Assembly (NCBI RefSeq): GCF_022230955.1
Contig: NZ_JAKKFI010000103.1
Location: 37,914-101,913 of the forward strand
Source of the DNA: Micromonospora cabrerizensis
GTDB lineage: Bacteria; Actinomycetota; Actinomycetes; Mycobacteriales; Micromonosporaceae
DNA: 64,000 nucleotides
Direction of reading: 5' to 3'
Shown: positions 48,834 to 58,654 of the stretch, one piece after another
How the letters are laid out: each line of letters opens with the position of its first letter
How positions within the stretch are numbered: position 1 is the stretch's first letter
Position numbers and translations under genes: made by a program
The notes under the pieces: generated by a model
The model's database searches: none
The model's input: the letters and a program-made list of their open reading frames with translations, nothing else
What the model was told of the DNA's origin: nothing

Positions 48834-48980
48834 CAACTTCGGTGATCATCAGCACCCACCTGGCATGTCGACAACCCGCTCCCGTGAGGCAAGATGACGC
48901 GTGAGACGGGCACGCCGTTTCGGGACACACGGTGGACGACGTGTTGTGGTCGTTCCTCCGGCTCGGTGAAGGAGACGCGG

Positions 48981-50018
48981 GTGGGCGCGGACGACGGACG
49001 CAGGGTGACCATCACCGCGATCGCACGGGAGGCCGGGGTGTCGGTGCCGACCGTGTCACGGGTGCTCAACGGTCGCTCCGATGTGGCCCCCGGCACCCGG
49101 GAGCGGGTCGAGGAGTTGCTGCGCCACCACGGCTACCGGCGGCGCACCAGCCGCAGCGTTCGCCGTGCCGGCCTCGTCGACCTGGTCTTCAACGACCTGG
49201 ACAGCCCCTGGGCTGTGGAAATCATCCGAGGTGTGGAGGATGTCGGGCACGGTGCGGGCCTCGGCACCGTGGTCTCCGCGATCCACCGGCAGCCCACCGC
49301 GGCCCGGCAGTGGCTACAGAATCTGCGCACCCGGGCCACCGACGGCGTCATCTTCGTGACCTCTCACCTGAGCCCGCCACTGCACGCGCAACTGCGCCGC
49401 CTCAACGTGCCGGTGGTGGTCGTCGACCCGGCCGGCGTTCCGGCCATGGACGTTCCGACCATCGGTGCGACCAACTGGGCCGGTGGTCTCGCCGCGACCG
49501 AACACCTGCTCTCGATCGGGCACCGGCGCATCGGCTTCGTGGCCGGGCCGACGCACCTGCTGTGCAGCCGCGCCCGGCTCGACGGTTACCGGGCCGGGCT
49601 GGAGGCCGCCGGAGTGCCGGTGGACGACAAGTTGATCTACCCGGGCGATTTCTACCACGCCTCCGGGTTCTCCGGCGGTACGGCGCTGCTCGATCTCGCT
49701 GACCCGCCGACCGGCATCTTCGCCGCCAGCGACCAGATGGCCTTCGGCGTCTACGAGGCCATCCGGCGCCGAGGGCTACGCGTCCCGGACGACGTGAGCG
49801 TCGTCGGGTTCGACGACCTGCCGGAGGCCCGCTGGGCATCCCCACCGCTGACCACCGTGCGCCAACCGTTGGTCGAGATGGGACGGTTGGCGGCCCGGAC
49901 CGTGCTGCGCCTCTCCCAGGGCGAGGGCATCGACTCGCCCCGGGTGGAACTGGCCACCGAACTGGTCGTCCGCGACAGCACCGCCGCCCCACCGACCGGG
50001 TCGCCCGACCCGTCGTGA
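48981..50018 (+). CDS. LacI-family transcriptional regulator
   Basis: 345 residues. The HTH (about 12-60; V-T-I-T-A-I-A-R-E-A-G-V-S-V-P-T-V-S-R-V-L-N) is followed by a periplasmic-binding-protein-like ligand domain with S-I-G-H-R-R-I-G-F-V, F-A-A-S-D-Q-M-A and V-V-G-F-D-D. It binds sugars or related ligands, but none is identifiable and no sugar operon is adjacent. GTG 48981 follows GAAGGAG; the longer frame upstream (48894) is not coding. Divergent from the VanX-like gene across a 216-bp gap. Confidence 0.9.
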   Translation: MGADDGRRVTITAIAREAGVSVPTVSRVLNGRSDVAPGTRERVEELLRHHGYRRRTSRSVRRAGLVDLVFNDLDSPWAVEIIRGVEDVGHGAGLGTVVSAIHRQPTAARQWLQNLRTRATDGVIFVTSHLSPPLHAQLRRLNVPVVVVDPAGVPAMDVPTIGATNWAGGLAATEHLLSIGHRRIGFVAGPTHLLCSRARLDGYRAGLEAAGVPVDDKLIYPGDFYHASGFSGGTALLDLADPPTGIFAASDQMAFGVYEAIRRRGLRVPDDVSVVGFDDLPEARWASPPLTTVRQPLVEMGRLAARTVLRLSQGEGIDSPRVELATELVVRDSTAAPPTGSPDPS

Positions 50019-50151
50019 CGGCCGGACCTGCGCCGGAGACCGGGTGGACCGCTTCCGGTCCGCTTCCGGGAATTCCGGCACTGCCCGGCTGACGCCAGTC
50101 GACACCTACGGCGCGGTGAGCGACCGAGGGGTCACCCACCGCGCCGGCCCG

Positions 50152-51000
50152 TCAGTGGTGGTGGTGCGTGCGGGCGGCCTTGCGGATGGTCACCGGCAGC
50201 GCCGGCGCGCCGTCGACCGGTGCCGGGTCCTCGGCGGTCGGCGCCACTCCCCCGGCGGCGATCCGGTCCAGCGTGGCCAGCCCGGCCGCGTCGACCTCGC
50301 CGAAGATCGTGTAGTTGGGGCGCAGCGCCGAGTTGGCGTAGACCAGGAAGAACTGGCTGCCGTTGGTGTCCGGCCCGGCGTTGGCCATGGCCAGCACGCC
50401 CCGGGCGTACACCCGGCGCTCCCCGGTCGGGTCGGTGGGCGCCGGCGGCAGGTCGGTCGGCAGCTCGTCGCGGTACCGGTATCCCGGGCCCCCCTCGCCG
50501 GTGCCCGACGGGTCACCGCACTGCAGCACGCTCAACGTCGGGTACGCGGTGAGCCGGTGGCACGGGGTGCGGTCGTAGAAGCGCTTGCCCACCAGGTGCA
50601 GGAAGCTCTGCACCGTGCACGGCGCGGCGGCCCGGTCCAGGGTCAGCCCGATCGGCCCGTGGTTGGTCGCCAGGGTCACCCGGACGGTGCCCCGGGCCGG
50701 CGTGCGTCGCGGGTCGGGCGGCAGCGGCACCGGCCGGGCCGCGGGCTCGTCCGGCGTCTCGGTGTACGCGCAGGGCCCGTGGGTGGTGCGCGGCGGTCGG
50801 GTGGCGGTGTCGACACCGGTGGTCGGCGCGGCGGACGCGGTGACCGCATCGCCGGACGGGCCCGGCGCGGCGACCGCGGCGGCGGACCCGCCGACGACCA
50901 GCGCCCCGGCGAGCACGGTCACCCCCGCGAGGCGGGTCAGGGCGCGCACCGGTCGGCGGGGTGCCGCCACGCCGGGGCGCGGTGGGAGTTCACTCGACAC
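50152..51000 (-). CDS. Secreted cyclophilin-type peptidyl-prolyl isomerase
   Basis: 282 residues. A basic N terminus with one membrane helix (about 22-45) precedes a disordered part (50-100) and a cyclophilin domain (about 105-275). The domain has G-T-V-R-V-T-L-A-T-N-H-G-P-I, F-Y-D-R-T-P-C-H-R-L, A-M-A-N-A-G-P-D-T-N-G-S-Q-F-F (the active-site region) and F-G-E-V. It accelerates proline isomerisation outside the membrane. The C terminus ends in four His. GTG 51000 follows AGGAGG. It lies 70 bp after the carboxypeptidase gene on the same strand and may be co-transcribed. Confidence 0.88.
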   Translation of the reverse strand: MSSELPPRPGVAAPRRPVRALTRLAGVTVLAGALVVGGSAAAVAAPGPSGDAVTASAAPTTGVDTATRPPRTTHGPCAYTETPDEPAARPVPLPPDPRRTPARGTVRVTLATNHGPIGLTLDRAAAPCTVQSFLHLVGKRFYDRTPCHRLTAYPTLSVLQCGDPSGTGEGGPGYRYRDELPTDLPPAPTDPTGERRVYARGVLAMANAGPDTNGSQFFLVYANSALRPNYTIFGEVDAAGLATLDRIAAGGVAPTAEDPAPVDGAPALPVTIRKAARTHHHH

Positions 51001-51070
51001 AGGGATCCTCCTGGACTCGTGGGGCCACAAAGACCGGAGTCTATGGAGGGCAGCGCCGGATGTCGATCCG

Positions 51071-52282
51071 TCAGGGCAGCCGGCGGCGGCGGCGCCACAG
51101 CAGCCCGCCCAGCAGCATCACCACGCCCGCGGCGCTCACCGCGGCCACCGACCAGAGCCATCCCGAGCCGGTACGCGTCGGCCCGCTGGCTGCCGCAGGC
51201 CGGGGCGCACCCGGTGCCACCAGCGCGGACGGCGCCGCCGACGGCGTGGCGGTCAGCTCGCCCGGCTCGACCAGCCGGCCGACGGTGGCGTCCCGGGGCA
51301 GGGTGAAGCCCCAGTCCAGCAGGGTGGCGCCCTGCTCCCAACCGCGCATCGGCGTGGACTCCGCGCCCAGCAACGCCACCACCAGGCGTCGCCCGTCGCG
51401 TTCCGCCGCCCCCACGTACGTGTGCCGGGCCAGGTCGGTGAAGCCGGTCTTGCCGCCGAGCGCGCCCGGGTACCGGTAGACGAGCTGGTTCTCGTTCTGG
51501 ATCTCGAAACCCTTGGTGCGCTGCGCCGGCTGGGCGGGAATCTGCGTCTGCTCGGTCAGCGCGTACCGGCGGAAGGTCGGCTCGGCGAAGCAGGCCCGGG
51601 CGATCAGCGCCAGGTCGTACGCGCTGGTGAACTGCCCCCGGCCGTCCAGCCCCGACGGGGTGACCGCATGCGTCTGGAGCGCGCCGAGGCGGTGCGCCTG
51701 CTCGTTCATGGCGCGGACCCCGCCCGCCGCACCGTCGGCTCCCCCGCCCAGCCGGGCCAGCACGTTCGCCGCCTCGTTGCCCGAGTTGAGCAGCAACCCC
51801 AACCAGACCGTCTCGATGCTGTAGCGGCCGCCCGCGACCAGCCCCACGGCCGACGAGCCGGGCTCGATATTCATATCGTCCTCGGTGACGGTGACCGTCT
51901 GCTCCGGGTCGAGCCGGGGCAGCATCGTGGCCGCCAGCAGGAGCTTCTGCACGCTGGCCGGCGTGCCGTACTCGTGGGGGCCGCAACCGCCGAGCACCTG
52001 GCCGCTGTCCAGGTCCGCGACCAGCCACGAGGTGGCGCTGACCCCCGGCGGCGCGACGACGCCGGCGGGCGTGACCAGGCCGGTCGTGTCCAGCCCCGCG
52101 CCACCGACGACCCGCTGCTCGGGCACGGCAGGCGGGGGCGAGGGGCGGGGCGGACGGGACACCCCCGGCGCCGGGGCGCGGGGGCACCGCACGGCCGACG
52201 CGGCGGACGCTCCCGCGGCGGCGACGGGCGTGGGAGCGAGCAGGACGGCGGACGCGGTGGCCGCCAGCAGCGCAGTCCTCAT
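51071..52282 (-). CDS. D-alanyl-D-alanine carboxypeptidase (S11 penicillin-binding protein)
   Basis: 403 residues. A Sec signal (1-28) precedes a Pro-rich linker and the DacA-type serine transpeptidase fold. Motifs S110-V-Q-K113 (SxxK), S167-G-N169 and K278-T-G280 are complete. A C-terminal membrane helix (about 372-393) with a poly-Arg stop anchors the enzyme outward, as in many actinobacterial DacA/DacC proteins. It trims the terminal D-Ala of pentapeptides, controlling cross-linking, and binds beta-lactams. ATG 52282 is the clean start. Followed by the cyclophilin gene. Confidence 0.92.
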   Translation of the reverse strand: MRTALLAATASAVLLAPTPVAAAGASAASAVRCPRAPAPGVSRPPRPSPPPAVPEQRVVGGAGLDTTGLVTPAGVVAPPGVSATSWLVADLDSGQVLGGCGPHEYGTPASVQKLLLAATMLPRLDPEQTVTVTEDDMNIEPGSSAVGLVAGGRYSIETVWLGLLLNSGNEAANVLARLGGGADGAAGGVRAMNEQAHRLGALQTHAVTPSGLDGRGQFTSAYDLALIARACFAEPTFRRYALTEQTQIPAQPAQRTKGFEIQNENQLVYRYPGALGGKTGFTDLARHTYVGAAERDGRRLVVALLGAESTPMRGWEQGATLLDWGFTLPRDATVGRLVEPGELTATPSAAPSALVAPGAPRPAAASGPTRTGSGWLWSVAAVSAAGVVMLLGGLLWRRRRRLP

Positions 52283-52335
52283 GTGCCCGACCCTAGTCAA
52301 CAAGATCCTCCGGCGGGACGGGTTGCCCTGCTCGG

Positions 52336-53064
52336 TCAGCCCGCCTCGTCGCGCCCGCGCAGGTAGTCGTGCAGGGCGGCACTGCCCCGCAGCCGGCGCA
52401 GACTGCGCGTGTGCAGCTCCTGCTCGCGGCGGGCGAGCTCGGCGCGCACCCGCTGCGGGCTGCCGGTGGTCCGCAACTCCCCCAGCACCGCCTCGATGAT
52501 CTCGAACGGGTACGCGCCCCGGCGCAGCAGCGCGATGACCTGCGCGGCGCGCAGCTCCGCCTCGTCGTACACCCGGTAGTTGGTGCCCGGGGTGCGGCGC
52601 GGCCGCAGCAGCTCGCGCTGCTCCCACAGCCGTAGCTGCGAGGTGCGGACCCCGACCAGGGCGGCGACCTCGCCGATGCGGGCGGCGCGGCGCGGTGCGG
52701 GCCGGGCCGCCGGTGCGCTGGCCAGCACGGTCTCGAAGGCGCCGAGCACCCGGCGGATCTCGGCGCGTTCCCGGTCCAGTTCGGCGTGACCGCCGTCGAG
52801 CGCCGCGAGGGCCGCCGGCAGGTCACCGCCGTGTACCGCCGCCATGATCTCCCGGGTACGACTCCAGCCGTGCCCCTCGGCCAACCGCCGCGCCACGGTC
52901 AGCGCACGGGCGTGCTCGCTCGTGAAGATCCGGTAGCCGCTCGCGGTGCGCCGCACCGGTGGCAGCACCCCCAGCTCGACGTAGTTGCGCACCTGCTGCA
53001 CCGAGATCCCGACGGTGGCCGCCAGGTCCACGGCGCGGAGCCGATCCTTCGGGGCGCCGTCCAC
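52336..53064 (-). CDS. MerR-type regulator with two tandem HTH domains
   Basis: 242 residues with two MerR DNA-binding modules: residues about 8-75 (L-A-A-T-V-G-I-S-V-Q-Q-V-R-N-Y) and about 129-200 (E-V-A-A-L-V-G-V-R-T-S-Q-L-R-L-W-E). Each carries the winged G-Y-R-I-F or N-Y-R-V-Y block. The second half ends in a charged helix. Classical MerR proteins have one HTH and dimerise, so the tandem form may bind DNA as a monomer or bring two sites together. It is divergent from the UvrA-like gene and is its likely regulator. GTG 53064 is preferred; GTG 53073 is possible. Confidence 0.8.
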   Translation of the reverse strand: MDGAPKDRLRAVDLAATVGISVQQVRNYVELGVLPPVRRTASGYRIFTSEHARALTVARRLAEGHGWSRTREIMAAVHGGDLPAALAALDGGHAELDRERAEIRRVLGAFETVLASAPAARPAPRRAARIGEVAALVGVRTSQLRLWEQRELLRPRRTPGTNYRVYDEAELRAAQVIALLRRGAYPFEIIEAVLGELRTTGSPQRVRAELARREQELHTRSLRRLRGSAALHDYLRGRDEAG

Positions 53065-53177
53065 GCGAGCCACCCTACCGCTTACGACGTGATTTGAGAC
53101 TTTACGGGGCGTAGTGCTTTCATGCACGCTCGGAGTTTGGCAGAACTGTCTACATGGGGATGAATGAGACAATGGAA

Positions 53178-53216
53178 CCCGCCAGCATCGGCGGGGCAGA
53201 GTCCCGCCACGACTCT
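53178..53216 (+). promoter_or_regulatory. Leader with mutually exclusive hairpins upstream of the UvrA-like gene
   Basis: GGCGGG (53190-53195) can pair either with CCCGCC upstream (53178-53183) or with CCCGCC downstream (53203-53208). A separate stem AGAGTC/GACTCT (53198-53203, 53211-53216) competes with the second pairing. The stop-free frame from 53154 and the nearby start at 53230 suggest attenuation or translational control, not proven. Confidence 0.4.
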
Positions 53217-53229
53217 GTGAAGGGTTCGC

Positions 53230-55506
<2,277 letters not shown>

Positions 55507-55630
55507 GGGTGCGTGACCGACGGTCAACCGGCCGGGGCGGCGGCACGGGGCGAGCGGCGGGCGAGCGGCGGTGGGTCATGCCGCGTGTGGTCGCCTGCGG
55601 ACCGGCGGCGCGTCGCAGTCGCACGGGCGG

Positions 55631-56050
55631 TCAGGCCACGCGGCGCAGCCAGCGTCGCTGCCAGGGCGTCTCCACGGCCTTCGGGTGGTAGCCCGCCCGC
55701 ACCCACGGCACCGCCCGGTCGGCCGGCAGTCCGTCGAGGATCGCCAGCGCGGCCAACGCCGTTCCGGTGCGCCCCACCCCACCCCGACAGGCCACCTCGA
55801 TGCGCTCGCCGTCGTGCGCCCGCCGCAAAGCCACCCGAAGGGCATCGAGAGCGTCCGCCCGATCAAGCGGTACCCAGAAATCGGGCCACCGGATCTTCCG
55901 GTGCGGCCAGGTCGGCTCCGGGCCAGGCGCCAACAGCAGGGCGAAGTCGGCGGGCGAGGTCACCGCACCGATGCGGCGCCCGCGCACCGTCGCCCCGCTG
56001 GGGAGTACGAGTAAACCCGTCTGCTCGGACCATGGCTGCGGCTCGGTCAT
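55631..56050 (-). CDS. Protein-tyrosine/dual-specificity phosphatase-like protein
   Basis: 139 residues. The catalytic loop C88-R-G-G-V-G-R94-T-G matches C-x5-R-(S/T) of cysteine phosphatases, preceded by a beta strand I-E-V-A. Upstream W-P-D-F-W-V-P-L-D-R supplies the family's acid-loop region with an Asp. It has no signal peptide and is smaller than full PTPs, resembling compact actinobacterial ones. Substrate could be phospho-Tyr protein or a sugar or nucleotide phosphate. ATG 56050 is preferred to an upstream frame running into the intergenic repeats. Confidence 0.85.
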   Translation of the reverse strand: MTEPQPWSEQTGLLVLPSGATVRGRRIGAVTSPADFALLLAPGPEPTWPHRKIRWPDFWVPLDRADALDALRVALRRAHDGERIEVACRGGVGRTGTALAALAILDGLPADRAVPWVRAGYHPKAVETPWQRRWLRRVA

Positions 56051-56091
56051 CCGAGCATTGTGCCGCCCCTGCCTGACCCACGGGCACAGAC

Positions 56092-56130
56092 AGCGCCGCC
56101 CCCGGGCCGTGTGGGCTCGGGGGCGGCGCT
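56092..56130. terminator. Strong hairpin with no obvious gene before it
   Basis: AGCGCCGCCCCCG (56092-56104) and CGGGGGCGGCGCT (56118-56130) pair perfectly. It lies between the phosphatase start and a gene ending at 56551, more than 420 bp from that stop, so it may terminate a small transcript (see findings). Confidence 0.7.
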
Positions 56131-56383
56131 GGTGTCGGTGTGCAGGTCGCCTCTCGGCGAGTGGCACGACGCGGCTCCAGCCGAACGGTATTCCGCGAAG
56201 GCGATATTAGGTGAGGCCCGGGGACACTGAGTCACACCGACACTGACCACAACCAACCAGACCCCACCCGTGTTCCCACCCCACCCGAGCCAGCCCTAGC
56301 CCTACCCGCGCCGCGCCCCGCCGCGCCCCGCCGCGCCGCGCCGCGCCGCCCGACCCGACCCACCCCGCCCGGCCCCGCCTAGT
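56131..56383. other. Intergenic, C-rich low-complexity stretch
   Basis: No gene is supported in this gap. It contains a strand-asymmetric C-rich tract (56260-56380) with a CCGCGCC/CGCCG simple repeat at about 56307-56350, leading into the palindrome at 56384. The AT-containing TAATAT on the minus strand near 56203-56208 may be part of a promoter. Confidence 0.6.
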
Positions 56384-56461
56384 GGGGTCGATCATGGAGT
56401 TGTGGTGCTGGACAAGTCGCCCGAAGCAGTCCGGCACCACAACTCCATGATCGACGACCCC
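56384..56461. repeat. Palindromic intergenic repeat (78 bp, REP-like)
   Basis: The arms TCGATCATGGAGTTGTGGTG (from 56388) and its reverse complement (to 56454) match over 26 nt with one mismatch, around a 15-nt loop AAGTCGCCCGAAGCA; the outer GGGGTCG/CGACCCC adds more stem. Such a long, nearly perfect palindrome in a gap without genes indicates a dispersed element. Confidence 0.75.
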
Positions 56462-56550
56462 AGCCGGGACGCGCGAGGTGCGGAACATGCCACTGGCCGG
56501 CACCCCGGAATGGGGGTGCCGGCCAGTGGTCGGGTCGTTCGGTGTGCGGG

Positions 56551-57111
56551 TCAGCTGTTCCAGTGCTGGGCGACCAGGTCGGTGGCCTGCTGCTCCCACT
56601 GGGCGTACGCGTCCGGGTACGCCGAGACCTGCACGGTCTGGGCGGCGTCGGTCAGGGGCATGTCCTGCCACCCGTCGACCTGACGCAGGCCCTTGAGGAA
56701 CGCTGTCGTGGAGTACTCCGGGTCAGTGATCTGCTCCGGGGTGCCCCAACCGCTGGACGGGCGCTGCTGGAACAGGCCCAGCGAGTCGTGGTCGTTGGCG
56801 TCACCGAGGTGACCCAGGTTCTCCAACTTCGACTCCTGCAGGCTCGTCGCGATCGAGATGACCGCGGCGCGCTCGGGCAGGCCGGCCTTCTTCGTCGCGG
56901 CGATGATCGCCTTAACGTTGGCGGTCTGCTCGTCATTCAACGCGATTCGGGACTGGTCGCCCTGCGGCTTCGGCGCACCCGACTGCACCGCCACCGCGAC
57001 GGGCTTGGCATCCACGGGGTTGGCGTGCGCGGCGATCGGGCCGGCGAAGACACCACCGGCGAACGCGAGGCCAGCAACGGACAGCATGCTCTTACGGATG
57101 ATCGTGTTCAT
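56551..57111 (-). CDS. Secreted lysozyme-like (transglycosylase-type) protein
   Basis: 186 residues. A Sec signal (1-30, ending A-H-A) precedes an alpha-helical domain. It has the catalytic-Glu-like segment S-L-Q-E-S-K-L-E-N-L, G-D-A-N-D-H-D-S-L-G-L-F-Q-Q-R-P-S (common to lytic transglycosylase-like actinobacterial proteins), then W-G-T-P-E-Q-I and V-S-A-Y-P-D-A-Y-A-Q-W-E. It probably cleaves or binds peptidoglycan; activity is inferred. ATG 57111 has GGAG 8 bp upstream. The 640-bp gap behind it is repeat-rich. Confidence 0.78.
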   Translation of the reverse strand: MNTIIRKSMLSVAGLAFAGGVFAGPIAAHANPVDAKPVAVAVQSGAPKPQGDQSRIALNDEQTANVKAIIAATKKAGLPERAAVISIATSLQESKLENLGHLGDANDHDSLGLFQQRPSSGWGTPEQITDPEYSTTAFLKGLRQVDGWQDMPLTDAAQTVQVSAYPDAYAQWEQQATDLVAQHWNS

Positions 57112-57340
57112 GGGGGTAGCTCCTTCGGGGGTAGGAAACACCCAGGCCACCGATGGGGGTCGACGGTACAGGGTGTGAGCACCTCGTCCGGCGCATCAGA
57201 TTCAAGGAGAAAGTCTTGGGGGAAGTCGGCGCCTGACAAGCCGGGGGCTCATGGCGCCGGGTCGGCGGCCTGCGAGCCGGGGCTCGGGCACCGCGGTTCG
57301 GGGGCGCGAGCCGGGGGCTTGTGGCGCCGGGTCCATGTGT
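57112..57340. other. Intergenic region before the triple repeats
   Basis: No gene is supported. It contains the leader of the lysozyme-like gene and a 70-bp-spaced direct repeat CCGGGGGCT(C/T)(A/G)TGGCGCCGGGTC at 57241-57263 and 57311-57333. Confidence 0.6.
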
Positions 57341-57557
57341 AACGACCGGGGGGCCCGGGTCATTCCGGGGTTCGCCCATCCACCAGCACCCGATCGGGCA
57401 GGGCACTCGGGCGGTCGCTTACGGAAGGCTCCAACGACCCGGCGGGGGCAGCCATTCCAACCCCGCCACCAGCGCCCCCAACCCCATGAGCGGGGTGGTG
57501 AACCGGTGGTCCTGCGATCGTCAGGGTGTGTAACGACCCCGCCCCGGCCATCATTCC
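57341..57557. repeat. Three 26-bp units AACGACC-N13-CATTCC
   Basis: Units at 57341-57366, 57433-57458 and 57532-57557 begin AACGACC and end CATTCC with exactly 13 bp between; spacing is 92 and 99 bp. On the other strand each reads GGAATG-N13-GGTCGTT. The central 13 bp differ, as in sites for a dimeric protein or copies of a degenerate mobile unit. Confidence 0.7.
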
Positions 57558-57656
57558 GACCCACGGGTGCGACCGGTCACAACCCAGCGACCCCCAGAAA
57601 CAGACAAAAAACCCAAGACCCCCGCGCCGGCAGTCATGAGCCTGCCGGACCGGACA

Positions 57657-57749
57657 TGATCCACTCGTCTTCAAGGAAGTCGGGGCATCCAAGGCGCCTG
57701 GATGCCCCGACTTCCTGAAAGCCGAGTCGATCAGAGCCGAGTCGATCAA
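57657..57749. repeat. REP-like palindromic element, copy B
   Basis: Perfect 17-bp inner arms (57675-57691, GGAAGTCGGGGCATCCA; 57699-57715) flank the loop AGGCGCC. Outer arms TGATCCACTCG and CGAGTCGATCA are imperfect, with the tail motif GAGCCGAGTCGATCA repeated. It shares its outer and inner motifs with copy A at 642-719 and ends four bases before the DedA stop. Confidence 0.78.
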
Positions 57750-57753
57750 GAGC

Positions 57754-58584
57754 CTACCGCTGGTCCGAGCCCCACGAACCGCTGCGGTAGAGCGTCCCGC
57801 GACCACCCGGATCACGCACACCACCGCTGGCCCCAATCCCACCATTCACCTCAGAACCACCTTCGGCCCCGAACCCACCATCGGCCCCGAACCCACCTTC
57901 GGCCCCGAAGCCACCAGCCGGGCCGGACCCACCAGACATGCCGACCGACCGGCCGGCGTCGACGTCGTCGGCTTCGGGGTTGCGGGCGGCACGTCGTGCC
58001 CGCAGCACACGGGACCCGACGAACCAGGCCAACCCCGCCACGCAGACCACGATCACCACGTTCTGGAGTACGCCGACATACCCCTCGACGAGATGCCAGT
58101 TGTCGCCGAGCAGGTAGCCGGCGAGCACGAAGGTGGTGTTCCAGATCAGGCTGCCCAGCGTGGTGTAGAGCAGGAACGTGGCGACGGGCATCCGCTCCAC
58201 CCCGGCCGGGATGGAGATCAGACTCCGGAAGATCGGGATCATGCGGCCGAAGAAGACCGCCTTCACGCCGTGCCGGAGGAACCACGCCTCGGTCCGGTCC
58301 ACGTCGGCGAGTTTCACCAGCGGCAGTCGGGCCACGATGGCGCGCATCCGGTCCCGGCCGAGCGACGCCCCGATCAGGTAGAGCGCCAGCGCGCCCACCA
58401 CCGAGCCCAGTGTGGTCCAGAAGATCGCACCGATCAGGCTGATCCGCCCCTGGGCGGCGACGAACCCGGCCAGCGGCAGGATCACCTCGCTGGGGATCGG
58501 CGGGAAGAGGTTCTCCAGCGCCACCGCCAGGCCGGCACCCGGCCCGCCGAGTCGTTCCACCAGGTCACTGACGTAGCCGACCAT
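57754..58584 (-). CDS. DedA-family membrane protein with glycine-rich tail
   Basis: 276 residues. DedA (SNARE-associated) core with the motif F-P-P-I-P-S-E-V-I-L-P and later G-R-M-I-P-I-F-R-S-L-I-S-I-P-A-G, with four or five membrane helices (about 15-35, 40-62, 110-135, 150-170 and 175-195). DedA proteins flip lipids such as undecaprenyl phosphate or phosphatidylethanolamine. The tail (about 210-276) has repeats G-G-F-G-A-(E/D), unusual for the family. The start ATG 58584 has AGGA upstream; ATG 58656 would extend it into the nitrilase gene. REP element B lies at the stop. Confidence 0.88.
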   Translation of the reverse strand: MVGYVSDLVERLGGPGAGLAVALENLFPPIPSEVILPLAGFVAAQGRISLIGAIFWTTLGSVVGALALYLIGASLGRDRMRAIVARLPLVKLADVDRTEAWFLRHGVKAVFFGRMIPIFRSLISIPAGVERMPVATFLLYTTLGSLIWNTTFVLAGYLLGDNWHLVEGYVGVLQNVVIVVCVAGLAWFVGSRVLRARRAARNPEADDVDAGRSVGMSGGSGPAGGFGAEGGFGADGGFGAEGGSEVNGGIGASGGVRDPGGRGTLYRSGSWGSDQR

Positions 58585-58654
58585 TCCATCCTGGGGTGGT
58601 TCGGCCGCAGCGGTGGGGGTTCCGGTGGCGAACACGGCGTGGGACGTTCGAATC

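Noticed and set aside
56281..56350. Telomere-like CCCTAGCCCTACCC repeats
   Set aside because: Only two loose units in a C-rich tract, more simply low complexity DNA.
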